In this document: positions 39,339 through 48,569 of the stretch, piece after piece
Numbering within the stretch: the first letter of the stretch is position 1
Layout: each line of letters begins with the position of its first letter
Origin: Paracoccaceae bacterium
Lineage (GTDB): Bacteria; Pseudomonadota; Alphaproteobacteria; Rhodobacterales; Rhodobacteraceae
Length of the DNA stretch: 64,000 nt
Reading direction: 5' to 3'
NCBI GenBank assembly: GCA_902631295.1
Contig: CACOXV010000005.1
Location: 27,594 to 91,593 of the forward strand
Made by a program: the position numbers and the translations under genes
The notes under the pieces: generated by a model
What the model saw: only the letters and a program-made list of their open reading frames with translations
Database searches by the model: none
What the model was told of the DNA's origin: nothing

Positions 39339-40877
39339 CTAAATCTGTAAATGAATATTAAATGCTGATCGAATTTTACCATCAGTTTCGGCATCCAATG
39401 CTGCTGGTGACCTTTTACTCAGTATTTCGTTCTTTTTAGCAATTGCCTTTTCTAGCAAATCTGGTTTTCCGAGCTCTAGCCATTCCTTTGGTGATGTTCT
39501 GTCACCTAAATCTGGATATATATACTCGGTTTGCATCAGATTTAACGTTTGCTCCGAACCAAGATAATGTCCAGGTCCCTCAATGCAGGTCGCACGAATT
39601 ACATCTAGGCTGACACTATCTTCTGTAACTTCAATTCCTCTAACACATCTCAGAGCCTGGCCTATAAGATCATTTCCTAAAATTAAACTTTCTAAACAGA
39701 ATCCCAATAGAGAAGCGTGCATTCCTGCTGCTTCATAAACCATATTCAAGCCGGATAAACCGGCCATAACATTTGAGGTCGCCTGCTCCCACCCGGCTTG
39801 CATATCTGGTAATTTTGCGTCCGCAATGCCCGCAGCTGCACCGCCTGGCAGATCATAGAACCTATGCATCTGCGCACATCCAGCGCTCAGTAAAGCCTGT
39901 TCCCCACTGCCGCCTGACATCGCTCCTGTTCTTAAGTCTGAGACAAAGGGCCATGTTCCAAAAATAGCAGGGAAGCTTGGCGATATAGAATTTACATAAA
40001 TCAAACCTGCTAAACATTCAGCAACTGCTTGAACTATAGCCCCGGCAATCGGGGCAGGTGCAGTGGCCCCAGCTTGTCCAGCTGACAAAAGAAGAATTGG
40101 CATGCCGCCGTTAATACATTCTTCCATAACTTTACAACTTTCTGTTGCGAATTTCATCGGCGGGACAACAAAACAATTTGAATTTGAAACAAATGGCCTT
40201 TCCCTCCATTTTTTCTCTCCACCAGACATTATCGAAAGCATTTCTAAAGCGTCTCGTGCATAAGCTGGCTCCGTGAAAGATGTTCCAATATGTTTTGTTG
40301 TTCCAGTGCAGCAGGCATAAACGGTATTTAAATCCATTTCCCTGTTATCAATTATATCGCGGGCAACCATTGGTCTTTGCACAAAGTGAATATTATCGAG
40401 CTCGTGGGCTATTCTGGCGGCATCATGTAAATCCTGAATTGTACTATCTCGGTAGTCTTGACTTTCCAGATCGACGAGATGTACAGCGGCACCAGCGGTT
40501 CCATAATGAACTCTGGTACTTGTCAAATCCAGGTCATAATCAGGGTCCCTTGCACACAAAGTGATATCTCGTTTTGCAATGGAAAGCATGTCTTCTACGA
40601 GACTACGAGGAAATCTAATACGCCCATCATCCCCAAAAATTGCGCCAGCCTTCACCATACTTTTCATTCCGCTTTCGGGAACATCTCCTAAACCGATAGT
40701 TTCCAACGCATCTAATGCGGCAGAATGAATCCGTTTCTCTCCTGCTTCAGTAAGTGGATTGTAAGAATTACTTTTCATACCTGCTCTTACAGGTTTTAAG
40801 TCTGGTGAGAGGGGGGCTGATCGTGCTGCTCGCCGTGCATTTCTGCCACCTGATCGGCGGCTAGTTTTATCTGTCAT
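39339..40877 (-). CDS. MttB-family methyltransferase, non-pyrrolysine (trimethylamine/glycine betaine type)
   Basis: The 512-residue protein belongs to the trimethylamine methyltransferase MttB superfamily (COG5598). These TIM-barrel enzymes move a methyl group from a quaternary or tertiary amine to a corrinoid protein. The frame runs uninterrupted with no internal TAG, so it lacks pyrrolysine; such proteins act on quaternary amines such as glycine betaine (MtgB type) or are uncharacterised. The core is recognised by VHYGTAGAAVHLVD, CTGTTKHIGTSF, MSGGSGEQALLSAG and the late GPGHYLGSEQTLN. The N-terminus is basic (RRSGGRNARRAARS), as is common in Rhodobacterales homologues. An AAGGATCC site precedes the ATG. 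The partner corrinoid protein is not in the window. Confidence 0.85.
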   Translation of the reverse strand: MTDKTSRRSGGRNARRAARSAPLSPDLKPVRAGMKSNSYNPLTEAGEKRIHSAALDALETIGLGDVPESGMKSMVKAGAIFGDDGRIRFPRSLVEDMLSIAKRDITLCARDPDYDLDLTSTRVHYGTAGAAVHLVDLESQDYRDSTIQDLHDAARIAHELDNIHFVQRPMVARDIIDNREMDLNTVYACCTGTTKHIGTSFTEPAYARDALEMLSIMSGGEKKWRERPFVSNSNCFVVPPMKFATESCKVMEECINGGMPILLLSAGQAGATAPAPIAGAIVQAVAECLAGLIYVNSISPSFPAIFGTWPFVSDLRTGAMSGGSGEQALLSAGCAQMHRFYDLPGGAAAGIADAKLPDMQAGWEQATSNVMAGLSGLNMVYEAAGMHASLLGFCLESLILGNDLIGQALRCVRGIEVTEDSVSLDVIRATCIEGPGHYLGSEQTLNLMQTEYIYPDLGDRTSPKEWLELGKPDLLEKAIAKKNEILSKRSPAALDAETDGKIRSAFNIHLQI

Positions 40878-40947
40878 TGTATGGATCCTTATTTAATAAT
40901 CTTAAAGAAACTAAAAGCTATGACGGCCTGCCTCTAGCAGCTCTACC

Positions 40948-40965
40948 ACGATTGGCACCAATCGT
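40948..40965. promoter_or_regulatory. Palindromic operator candidate upstream of the MttB-family gene
   Basis: ACGATTGG-CA-CCAATCGT is an inverted repeat with perfect 8-bp arms and a 2-base centre, 71 bases before the MttB-family start. Its size and symmetry suit a dimeric repressor or activator. The regulator is unknown. Confidence 0.6.
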
Positions 40966-41031
40966 AATAATTACCAAATAAATTTTGGATCTTTGATTTT
41001 GCACAATAGTAAACCTTGCTTAACTAATTTT

Positions 41032-41084
41032 TGACAAAACATACATTTTGTCAGCGATCTATCCTAATAACGACTAATGTCGTT
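41032..41084. promoter_or_regulatory. Two further inverted repeats in the mttB / DUF2059 divergent region
   Basis: TGACAAAA-CATACA-TTTTGTCA (41032-41053) has perfect 8-bp arms. AACGAC-TAAT-GTCGTT (41069-41084) has 6-bp arms and is followed on the plus strand by TTT. Together with the palindrome at 40948 they make this 356-base gene-free region (40878-41233) unusually rich in symmetry. No ORF or known riboswitch was recognised in it. Confidence 0.5.
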
Positions 41085-41233
41085 TTTACCCAAAAAGCAA
41101 ATTAATTGAGAGTTCTTAATTAGTCTGCTAAAGTTGCAACTACTGAAAATTTTATTTTCTAAAACAGCTTCCATGCTTCTGGCTTCTATGTTTTTGTTGA
41201 TAAAGTTTTGGGTCAATTTTTTTTGGATTTTGA

Positions 41234-42049
41234 ATGTATTTTTGGCGTCTTTCTCTAAATATTATAATAGTAATTTTTTGCGCCTGCTTTGCTAAAGCAG
41301 ATGCTATTTCTGATTTATACGATGCGCTTCAAATGGATCGTGTAAATGAAATAATTCGGGCTGAAGGTATCCGTGATGCGCGGGGTACTGGAGAGGCTTA
41401 TTTATCTACAAATTCAGTTGAGCGTTTTGTTGAGCAAGCAAAGTCAGTTTACCAATTGGATAATATGGAAAAAGATTTCAAGCGACTTCTGACTGAAAAT
41501 TTATCCACCTCAGAAGCGAATGAAATATTGTTGTTCTATCGACTCCCTATCGGAAAGCTCGCATCAGAATTAGAGGTAAGTGCAAGGGTAGCAATATCGG
41601 AAACTGAGATAGAGGAAATGGCGAAAACTATGCTCAAAGACGCTAAAGCCTCAAAAAACACACGCCTTGATGAAATTGAGTCCGTAATTAAAATCCTTGA
41701 GCTCGTCGAGCAAAATTTAATTGGGGCATACGCAGCTCAGTTTGCTTTTATGTACGAGCTGTCTAAGCTTGGCGTCTTAGACCTCAGCCGACAAGAGATG
41801 ATTGATATAATAACTAATGATGAAGAAAAACTCAAAGGTGAAATATTGGAGTGGCTTATGGCCTTTTCTCATATGGCCTACGCACCTATGAGCGACGAAG
41901 AGTTTCGTGTTTATAATGACTTTTCAAAATCAGATCTTGGCATTTTACTGAATAAAGCTCTTTTTTCCGTGTATAATGAGATGGCGAAGGATCAATCTCA
42001 GAGCCTCGCAAGTATACTAGGAGAGTTCATGAAATCTGAGGATTTATGA
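41234..42049 (+). CDS. Exported DUF2059-like protein of unknown function
   Basis: The 271-residue protein begins with a hydrophobic signal sequence (WRLSLNIIIVIFCACFAKA) and is then helical and acidic. The segment LLFYRLPIGKLASELE resembles the FYxTPLGK-type core of DUF2059. A second similar segment (VYNDFSKSDLGILLNKALF) appears near the C-terminus, so the protein may contain two related repeats. Likely periplasmic. Its function is unknown. GGA lies 8 bases before the ATG. It precedes the rplU promoter and is divergent from the MttB-family gene. Confidence 0.7.
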   Translation: MYFWRLSLNIIIVIFCACFAKADAISDLYDALQMDRVNEIIRAEGIRDARGTGEAYLSTNSVERFVEQAKSVYQLDNMEKDFKRLLTENLSTSEANEILLFYRLPIGKLASELEVSARVAISETEIEEMAKTMLKDAKASKNTRLDEIESVIKILELVEQNLIGAYAAQFAFMYELSKLGVLDLSRQEMIDIITNDEEKLKGEILEWLMAFSHMAYAPMSDEEFRVYNDFSKSDLGILLNKALFSVYNEMAKDQSQSLASILGEFMKSEDL

Positions 42050-42070
42050 TTTAAAATAATCGTGGAAGTG

Positions 42071-42098
42071 TTGACTTCTCAGCGGATTATTGTAATAG
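42071..42098 (+). promoter_or_regulatory. Sigma-70-type promoter for rplU
   Basis: TTGACT, 16 bases, then TAATAG lie about 120 bases upstream of the rplU start. The long leader contains a small hairpin CGCC-GCGA-GGCG near 42126-42137, with a GNRA-type loop, which could take part in ribosomal protein feedback control, but I cannot show this. Confidence 0.5.
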
Positions 42099-42219
42099 CG
42101 CTTGGGTTAGATGTTTTTCTGATTAACAACGCCGCGAGGCGCGCAGTTTTAGGCACAGCTTTTAGTTGTAAACGTTCTTTAGTAGAAGGCCAAAAGACGC
42201 GAAAAAAAGGATGATAACG

Positions 42220-42921
42220 TTGTTTGCTGTAATCAAGACAGGTGGTAAACAGTATAAAGTTCAAACCGGTGATTTGCTCAGGCTCGAGAAGCTTGCGGCA
42301 CATGCTGGAGACAAAGTACAGTTTAACGAAATTATGCTGCTCGGCGGAGATAAAACGGTGGTTGGCACACCATTGGTCAGTGGAGCTGCAGTTCAAGCAG
42401 ATGTAGTTGATCAGATTAAGGGTGTGAAAACCATCAAATTCGTCAAACGCAGACGAAAGCATGGCTCACAAAGAACACGAGGTCATCGCCAGCATTTAAC
42501 CTTGGTGCGTATTACCGATATTTTGGACTCAGGTGCAGAAAAGTCAGGGGTAAAGTCCGCAGTAGGAGCTCGTTCCGGAGCTGCTGACATGGAACAAGCC
42601 CCAGCACAGTCCAAACCAAAAGTAAAAATTGCTTCTGATGATAAGCAAGTAAAGAAAAAAACTGATACTAAAAGTGCTTCAAAAGCAAAAAATGACGTTC
42701 AGCCAAAAGCTGCTTCGAAAAAGATCAAGGACGACTTAAAGCAGTTGTCTGGCGTGGGTCCTGCTCTTGAGAAAAAACTCAATGGAGCGGGTGTAACATC
42801 ATTTTCACAAATAGCTGCGTGGACAGCTAAGGATGTTGCTGCTATTGATGATTCTCTTTCCTTAAAAGGTAAAGTAGATAAAGAGGGTTGGGTTAAACAG
42901 GCAAAGAAATTGTCTAAGTAG
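42220..42921 (+). CDS. rplU: 50S ribosomal protein L21 with C-terminal helix-hairpin-helix extension
   Basis: Residues 1-103 are ribosomal protein L21 ([33 protein letters not shown]). A Lys/Ala-rich linker of about 65 residues follows, then a helix-hairpin-helix domain from about 169 ([20 protein letters not shown]). At 233 residues it is more than twice the length of E. coli L21; such extended L21 proteins are known in alphaproteobacteria. The longest ORF starts at ATG 42211, but that ATG abuts the ribosome site AAAGGA; the TTG at 42220 is properly spaced and gives the standard L21 start. rpmA follows after 14 bases. Confidence 0.95.
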   Translation: MFAVIKTGGKQYKVQTGDLLRLEKLAAHAGDKVQFNEIMLLGGDKTVVGTPLVSGAAVQADVVDQIKGVKTIKFVKRRRKHGSQRTRGHRQHLTLVRITDILDSGAEKSGVKSAVGARSGAADMEQAPAQSKPKVKIASDDKQVKKKTDTKSASKAKNDVQPKAASKKIKDDLKQLSGVGPALEKKLNGAGVTSFSQIAAWTAKDVAAIDDSLSLKGKVDKEGWVKQAKKLSK

Positions 42922-42935
42922 GAGGACGGATAGAT

Positions 42936-43205
42936 ATGGCTCATAAAAAAGCAGGTGGTTCGTCACGTAACGGCCGAGATTCCGCCGGGCGCCGGCTCGG
43001 TGTAAAAATATTTGGCGGTCAGAAAGTGATCGCAGGTAATATAATTGTGAGACAAAGGGGAACAAAAATGTTTCCTGGTGCAGGGGTTGGTATGGGTAAA
43101 GACCATACAATATTTGCTACTGCTGAAGGCAAAGTACAGTTTAAGAAAGGCCTCAAGGGCAGGACATTTATATCCGTTTTACCGGTTGTTGAAGCAGCAG
43201 AATAA
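42936..43205 (+). CDS. rpmA: 50S ribosomal protein L27
   Basis: L27 is an 89-residue protein that reaches the peptidyl transferase centre. The sequence [18 protein letters not shown] and the internal [18 protein letters not shown] are the classic L27 motifs. It lies 14 bases after rplU with a strong AGGAGG site and is followed by an intrinsic terminator, so rplU-rpmA form one unit. Confidence 0.98.
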   Translation: MAHKKAGGSSRNGRDSAGRRLGVKIFGGQKVIAGNIIVRQRGTKMFPGAGVGMGKDHTIFATAEGKVQFKKGLKGRTFISVLPVVEAAE

Positions 43206-43229
43206 TTATCAGAATTTTGTTTGCAGTTC

Positions 43230-43258
43230 AGGGATCGGCTCAGCTCGGTCCCTTTTTT
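43230..43258 (+). terminator. Rho-independent terminator of rplU-rpmA
   Basis: AGGGATCGG and TCGGTCCCT form a 9-bp stem (two G-T pairs) with a 6-base loop, directly followed by six T residues, 25 bases after the rpmA stop. Confidence 0.88.
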
Positions 43259-43282
43259 AATTATGTTTATACGAACTAGATT

Positions 43283-43870
43283 ATGATTAATTTGTCGTTT
43301 ATACCTTTTGCGTTTTCCCAAGTTGCTACTCCAGGCCCGGCAAATATGGCTATGATGGCAACGGGTGCACGCTTTGGGTTTCGTGCAGCTCTTCCCTTTG
43401 TAGCTGGTGTTATTTTGGGAAAGCAATTAATTATTTGGCCAATTGGATACGGTATTATGGAGGTCGCTTCTCAAGTACCGCTTCTATTTGAAATTTTAAA
43501 ATTTTTGTCTGCTCTCTATATAATTTGGTTGGCTTGGCGTGTAGCAAATATGCGTCTGAGTTCTGGTGAGCCCTCAGTAGATGCACCTGGCTTTTGGTCC
43601 GGTTTGTTGGTTCATCCACTGAACCCTAAAGCATGGGCTATGATACTTGTTGGTTTTACAAATTTTGTGGAAAGCGATAATGCAACTTTTTATGCCACAT
43701 TATACATAGCTGCTTCTTTATTAATTATTCAGATTATTTGTCATCCGATATGGACTTTATTCGGAGATCACATCGCAAAGTTTATAATTGGAAAGAAGTA
43801 CGAACGCTTCTTTATGTGGTTTTTAGCGCTGGTTACAGTCATTTTTGTACTTATGGCATTATTTGCATGA
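43283..43870 (+). CDS. LysE-family amino acid exporter
   Basis: The 195-residue membrane protein has the LysE/RhtB signature near the N-terminus (ATPGPANMAMMATGARFG) and about five or six hydrophobic segments. Family members export amino acids or related small molecules out of the cell. The substrate is unknown. It has no clear ribosome site; the start is 25 bases after the rpmA terminator. It precedes obgE by 136 bases, within which a 7-bp inverted pair GAGCATT/AATGCTC (43949-43977) was noted. Confidence 0.88.
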   Translation: MINLSFIPFAFSQVATPGPANMAMMATGARFGFRAALPFVAGVILGKQLIIWPIGYGIMEVASQVPLLFEILKFLSALYIIWLAWRVANMRLSSGEPSVDAPGFWSGLLVHPLNPKAWAMILVGFTNFVESDNATFYATLYIAASLLIIQIICHPIWTLFGDHIAKFIIGKKYERFFMWFLALVTVIFVLMALFA

Positions 43871-44006
43871 GTAAATAAGACTACATCGCAAATAACATTC
43901 GAAATTAATCATAAATATTGAAAACAAAGCTTAATTTATTGAGATCTTGAGCATTTACGGTAAAGCGGCTAATGCTCTATTTAACGACTAAACGAGTTCC
44001 TCAAGA

Positions 44007-45053
44007 ATGAAATTTCTAGATTTAGCAAAAGTATTTATTAGATCGGGGTCTGGGGGTGCTGGAGCAATAAGTTTCAGGCGCGAAAAATTTATTGAATATG
44101 GTGGTCCTGATGGTGGTGACGGTGGACGCGGCGGTTCAGTATGGGCGCAATCGGCAGATGGTCTGAACACTTTGATAGATTTTCGATATCAGCAACATTT
44201 CTTTGCAGAAAATGGTAAATCTGGAATGGGCAAGCAGCGTTCTGGGGCAAGTGGTGCTGACAAAATATTAAATGTTCCAGTCGGTACAGAGATTCTTGAT
44301 GAAGACAAGGAAACAATATTGGCTGATCTTACTGAGATTGGACAGCGTGTTCTTTTGGCAAAGGGTGGGAACGGTGGTTTTGGAAATTTACATTTTAAAA
44401 CATCAGTAAATCAGGCACCACGTCGTTCGAACCCGGGTCAAGAAGGAGTTGAGCGAACAATCTGGCTACGTCTGAAATTAATCGCTGACGTTGGATTACT
44501 TGGTATGCCTAACGCAGGTAAGTCAACATTTTTGGCAGCGACATCAAATGCACGACCTAAAATTGCAGACTATCCATTCACTACCCTGACGCCAAACTTG
44601 GGTGTGGTTGGGGTGGATCAGACAGAATTGGTAGTTGCAGATGTGCCCGGTTTAATTGAAGGAGCAAACGAGGGACGCGGATTAGGCGATCTATTTTTAG
44701 GACATATTGAAAGATGTGCCGTTCTTTTACATCTTGTTGATTGTACTTCGGGTGACCCAATAAAAGACTATTTTACAATTGTTAATGAAATTGAAGCATA
44801 CGGAAGTAAGTTAACATCGAAACCGCGTCTTACAGTCCTAAATAAAATTGATGCTCTTGACGAAAAGGACAAGTTGCTTCTTAGGCAAGAGTTTGCCGAA
44901 AAGGTAAGTTCCAGTGTGCTAGTTATGTCAGCCGTGAGTGGTGAGAATGTCCAAAATGTATTGCGACAGCTTAAAAAATTTGTAATCACAGATGTTTGCA
45001 ACGAAAATTCTCTAACCGAGACTGAAAAGGACGATTCACCATGGAATTTTTAA
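44007..45053 (+). CDS. obgE: GTPase ObgE/CgtA
   Basis: Obg is an essential GTPase for 50S assembly and stress signalling. The 348-residue protein has the glycine-rich Obg fold at 1-158 ([34 protein letters not shown]), P-loop GMPNAGKS at 166-173, switch-[11 protein letters not shown] and [10 protein letters not shown]. The C-terminal tail is short, as in many alphaproteobacteria. It overlaps proB by 13 bases, and follows the L21-L27 unit, an order (rplU-rpmA-obg) widely conserved in bacteria. Confidence 0.97.
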   Translation: MKFLDLAKVFIRSGSGGAGAISFRREKFIEYGGPDGGDGGRGGSVWAQSADGLNTLIDFRYQQHFFAENGKSGMGKQRSGASGADKILNVPVGTEILDEDKETILADLTEIGQRVLLAKGGNGGFGNLHFKTSVNQAPRRSNPGQEGVERTIWLRLKLIADVGLLGMPNAGKSTFLAATSNARPKIADYPFTTLTPNLGVVGVDQTELVVADVPGLIEGANEGRGLGDLFLGHIERCAVLLHLVDCTSGDPIKDYFTIVNEIEAYGSKLTSKPRLTVLNKIDALDEKDKLLLRQEFAEKVSSSVLVMSAVSGENVQNVLRQLKKFVITDVCNENSLTETEKDDSPWNF

Positions 45054-46150
45054 GTGGTGCAGCGAGGGTCGTTATAAAGATTGGCTCTTCTCTTTTGGTG
45101 GATGAACGAACAAGTTCCATTAGATCTGAGTGGCTTCAATCTTTTTCCGAAGATATTCGTGATATGCATTCTCAAGGTCTAGAAGTAGTAATAGTCTCTT
45201 CTGGCTCTATTGCTTTGGGACGAAAAGTACTTAGCTGGCCAGGCTCCTCTTTGTCTTTAGAGCAATCTCAGGCGTCTGCTGCAGTCGGTCAAATTCAGCT
45301 TGCTCAAGCATACCAGGAGGCACTTGGGCAACACGATATAAAAACTGCCCAAATACTTGTTACACTTGAGGACAGTAAAGATAGGCGGCGTTATCTAAAT
45401 TCGCAGGCAACTGTAGAGACTCTGCTGGAAATGGGTGTCGTCCCAATTGTTAATGAAAACGATACTGTTGCAACTGATGAGATTAAATATGGTGATAACG
45501 ATCGCCTGGCAGCTCAAGTCTCAGTAACTATTGGAGCCGATCTACTAATACTTTTGTCGGATGTCGATGGTTTTTATTCGGGCAACCCAATGGTTGACAC
45601 AAATGCAAACCATTTTAACACAATCGATAGAATAACTCCGGAAATTGAGGCAATGGCAGAGGACACAAAGTCAAAATCCTCGAAAGGTGGCATGAAAACT
45701 AAGTTGCTAGCTGCAAAAATTGCGACGGCGGCTGGCTGTACTATGATCATCGCGAAGGGATCAAATTCCAATCCTATCTCTTCACTGAACGGTAGTGTTA
45801 AATCAACATTATTTAAAGCGCAGATTAAAGATCCCCAAACAGCGAGAAAAAAATGGATTTCAACCATGAAGCCTCTTGGTGAATTGGTGATTGATGAAGG
45901 AGCAGTAAATGCGCTTCTTTCTGGTAAAAGCCTTTTGCCGGCTGGAGTTTTGATTGTTAAAAAAGATTTTGAAAGGGGTGATGCTGTGTCAATCTTGAAC
46001 ACTGAGGGTGAAGTGTTGGGGCTTGGATTATGTGCATATTCTAGCGATGAGGCAAGGTCCATAATAGGTCATCAAACAAGTGAAATAGAAAAAATCCTTG
46101 GGTATGCTGGTCGAGGCGTTATTGTGCATCGAGATAATATTGCTTTTTAA
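45041..46150 (+). CDS. proB: Glutamate 5-kinase
   Basis: ProB phosphorylates glutamate as the first step in proline synthesis. The 369-residue protein has the kinase domain ([14 protein letters not shown] at the start, [29 protein letters not shown], then [16 protein letters not shown]) followed by a C-terminal PUA domain from about 275. AAGGA in the obgE end serves as its ribosome site, and the 13-base overlap implies coupling to obgE. proA follows after 14 bases. Confidence 0.97.
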   Translation: MEFLSGAARVVIKIGSSLLVDERTSSIRSEWLQSFSEDIRDMHSQGLEVVIVSSGSIALGRKVLSWPGSSLSLEQSQASAAVGQIQLAQAYQEALGQHDIKTAQILVTLEDSKDRRRYLNSQATVETLLEMGVVPIVNENDTVATDEIKYGDNDRLAAQVSVTIGADLLILLSDVDGFYSGNPMVDTNANHFNTIDRITPEIEAMAEDTKSKSSKGGMKTKLLAAKIATAAGCTMIIAKGSNSNPISSLNGSVKSTLFKAQIKDPQTARKKWISTMKPLGELVIDEGAVNALLSGKSLLPAGVLIVKKDFERGDAVSILNTEGEVLGLGLCAYSSDEARSIIGHQTSEIEKILGYAGRGVIVHRDNIAF

Positions 46151-46164
46151 TTGGAGAATGCTCT

Positions 46165-47421
46165 ATGTCGGGATTTGATAGACAAATGCAACTTTTAGGT
46201 TCGCAGGCTAAGGCGGCGGCGGCCTCGCTTGCGTCTTCCCCCGTAAAGCAGAGATCCTTGGCAATTTCCTATGCAGCAAAGTCTATTTTAAATAATATTA
46301 ATAGAATTTTATCGGCGAACGAGATTGATATGTTAAATGGACGTGATAGAGGCTTGGGTGACGCAATGCTAGACCGTCTGTTTCTAGATAGCGCAAGGGT
46401 AAAGTCTGTCGCAAATAGTCTTCAAGATATCGCAGAATTGCCTGACCCGCTTGGTAAGGTTTTAAGCCAATGGGAGCGACCATCTGGCCTGAAAATAAAA
46501 CGTGTGTCCACTCCTCTAGGAGTTATCGGTGTAATTTATGAAAGTAGGCCCAACGTAACGGCTGATGCTGGCGCTTTATGTTTGATGGCAGGTAACGCGA
46601 CAATCCTCAGAGGGGGGTCTGAGAGCGCCAACTCATCCAAAGCAATTTTTGACTGCCTTATTGAAGGCTTGGCGTTGGCAAATTTGCCAGCTACATCGAT
46701 CCAGCTGGTGCCAACTCAAGATCGCGCAGCTGTAAAATATTTGTTGAGGATGACAGAATTTATCGATGTTATAGTGCCTCGTGGAGGAAAAGGCCTTGTC
46801 AGTTTAGTTCAAGAAGAGGCGCGAGTTCCTGTTTTTGCCCACCTAGAAGGGATTGTTCATATTTATGTTGATAAAATGGCAGATTCAAAAAAGGCGTTGG
46901 ACGTTGTTTTAAACGCAAAAACTAGAAGATATGGTATTTGTGGCGCCGCTGAATGTCTATTGCTTCACGAAGATATATCTAAAGAACTGGGTGTTGAAAT
47001 AATTAACAAACTTAGTCAATCTGGTGTTGAGGTCAGAGTTAGTCCTGAGTTTTCTAAATTAACTGATGTGAAGTTAGCAAGTAATGAAGATTGGGGAAGA
47101 GAATTTCTTGCGCCAATCATAGCAGTAAAAGAAGTAAAAGAAATAAACCACGCAATTCAACATATTACCAGGTATTCTTCAAGTCATACAGATTGTATAA
47201 TTACTGAGGATATTTCTGCAAAAGATCTTTTCTTTTCGAAAATTGATAGTGCGATCGTCATGTGTAACGCATCTACGCAATTTGCTGATGGAGGAGAGTT
47301 TGGTTTAGGAGCCGAAATTGGAATTGCTACTGGAAAAATGCATGCAAGGGGCCCTGTGGGTGTTAATCAGCTAACATCGTTTAAGTATTTAGTAGATGGA
47401 GATGGAACCGTCCGCAGTTAA
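46165..47421 (+). CDS. proA: Glutamate-5-semialdehyde dehydrogenase (gamma-glutamyl phosphate reductase)
   Basis: ProA reduces gamma-glutamyl phosphate to glutamate semialdehyde with NADPH. The 418-residue protein has the family phrases [37 protein letters not shown], the catalytic Cys around 258 in [12 protein letters not shown], and the [12 protein letters not shown] end. GGAGAA lies 7 bases before the ATG. It completes the obgE-proB-proA unit. Confidence 0.97.
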   Translation: MSGFDRQMQLLGSQAKAAAASLASSPVKQRSLAISYAAKSILNNINRILSANEIDMLNGRDRGLGDAMLDRLFLDSARVKSVANSLQDIAELPDPLGKVLSQWERPSGLKIKRVSTPLGVIGVIYESRPNVTADAGALCLMAGNATILRGGSESANSSKAIFDCLIEGLALANLPATSIQLVPTQDRAAVKYLLRMTEFIDVIVPRGGKGLVSLVQEEARVPVFAHLEGIVHIYVDKMADSKKALDVVLNAKTRRYGICGAAECLLLHEDISKELGVEIINKLSQSGVEVRVSPEFSKLTDVKLASNEDWGREFLAPIIAVKEVKEINHAIQHITRYSSSHTDCIITEDISAKDLFFSKIDSAIVMCNASTQFADGGEFGLGAEIGIATGKMHARGPVGVNQLTSFKYLVDGDGTVRS

Positions 47422-47520
47422 AAGAAATGGGGCATCAAATTACTATGATTGATATTTATGCTTCGTGTTTTATTTATCGACTATTAATTTTGAGTGCTTA
47501 AAGGTTTTTGGAAAAAAGAT

Positions 47521-47709
47521 ATGGTAAAAGATAATATCAATTTGAACCCTTTTTTCGAGCCCAGTGCCATTGTTTTAAATTCCAGTGCGCCGGATTGCGG
47601 TAGCGGTCAGGTGCAATCAAAAATATGTAGCAAAGTTACCATAAACTTTGAAAATGTTGGAAAGTTACTTATCGACGGATCATTACTTGATTTGGAAATG
47701 GTGAATTGA
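47521..47709 (+). CDS. Small orphan ORF, possible 62-residue protein
   Basis: I do not recognise this frame. From the ATG at 47521 (a GGA lies about 9 bases upstream) it gives about 62 residues; a GTG at 47494 would give 71. The product has no membrane segment, contains two cysteines (APDCGSG, SKICSK) and ends LLDLEMVN. It occupies the otherwise gene-free 359 bases between proA and olsB. It is followed by a perfect small hairpin GTTCAT-GCTG-ATGAAC (47719-47734). It may be a real small gene or chance coding. Confidence 0.35.
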   Translation: MVKDNINLNPFFEPSAIVLNSSAPDCGSGQVQSKICSKVTINFENVGKLLIDGSLLDLEMVN

Positions 47710-47780
47710 ATGTTGCCCGTTCATGCTGATGAACTGTATTTAGTTATATTTTCAAATTCTGGAAAGCTGTAAAAACGGTG

Positions 47781-48569
47781 ATGTTGGACAAATATAATTT
47801 TGATAACTTTACTGTAAAGCTTGCTTGCGATTTAGAGGAAATAAAGGCTGCACAACGTTTAAGATATGATGTTTTTATTGATGAAATGGGTGCAAATTCT
47901 GATTTCGTAGATCATAATGCTCGTTTAGAAACAGACAAAGTAGATGATTATTGTGATCATCTTCTTTTAATTGATAATAATAAACTGGAAAAAAATATGG
48001 GCGTTGTTGGTGTTTACCGCTTACTCCCTGACCATAAGCTCCCATCATTTTCGGATTACTACTCTCATGAGGAGTATGATCTTAAAAACTTGAAGGCTTC
48101 GGGTAAAAAAATTATGGAGCTGGGCCGTTCTTGTGTTCATAAGTCTTATCGTGGTGGTACAGCTCTCACCTATCTCTGGGCTGGCCTCTCAGAATATGTG
48201 GAATACAATAAAATTGAAATTTTGTTTGGGGTAGCCAGTTTTCATGGAACTGACCCTTCTAAAATAGCATCTCCTTTAAGTTTACTTCATTATAAATATC
48301 TTGCTCCTTCTGATCTGATGGTAAATGCGAAATCGCCAAATAAACAAAGAATGGATTTAGTTGATTTGCATAAAATAGATCGAGTTGAAGCTACGAAGCA
48401 AATTCCATCTTTAATAAAGGCTTACCTTAGGATCGGTGGTTTTGTAGGAAAAGACGCTTATATCGATCGAGCATTCAATACAATAGATGTATGTATGGTA
48501 CTTGATTTAGAAAGGGCCAATTTGAAAAGGCTTTCGGCGTACAAAAAAGAAAATTATTTCAATGACTAA
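47781..48569 (+). CDS. olsB: L-ornithine N-alpha-acyltransferase OlsB
   Basis: OlsB links a 3-hydroxyacyl chain from ACP to ornithine, giving lyso-ornithine lipid. The protein, about 262 residues, has the GNAT-like hemolysin/OlsB fold: AQRLRYDVFIDEMGA near the start, MELGRSCVHKSYRGG and the YLRIGGFVGKDAYID region. The longest ORF starts at GTG 47778; the ATG at 47781 is one codon later. It overlaps olsA by 8 bases, the arrangement expected for ornithine lipid synthesis. Ornithine lipids contain no phosphorus and are common in Rhodobacterales membranes. Confidence 0.9.
   Translation: MLDKYNFDNFTVKLACDLEEIKAAQRLRYDVFIDEMGANSDFVDHNARLETDKVDDYCDHLLLIDNNKLEKNMGVVGVYRLLPDHKLPSFSDYYSHEEYDLKNLKASGKKIMELGRSCVHKSYRGGTALTYLWAGLSEYVEYNKIEILFGVASFHGTDPSKIASPLSLLHYKYLAPSDLMVNAKSPNKQRMDLVDLHKIDRVEATKQIPSLIKAYLRIGGFVGKDAYIDRAFNTIDVCMVLDLERANLKRLSAYKKENYFND

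Noticed and set aside
39339..40877. Pyrrolysine-coding mttB
   Set aside because: The frame has no internal TAG and runs to one normal stop, so it belongs to the non-pyrrolysine group.
43949..43977. GAGCATT/AATGCTC inverted pair before obgE as an operator
   Set aside because: Seven-bp arms with a 15-base gap are not rare enough in this DNA, and no promoter elements line up with it.
45574..46062. 162-residue open frame on the minus strand inside proB
   Set aside because: Shadow of proB; no motif and no independent signals.
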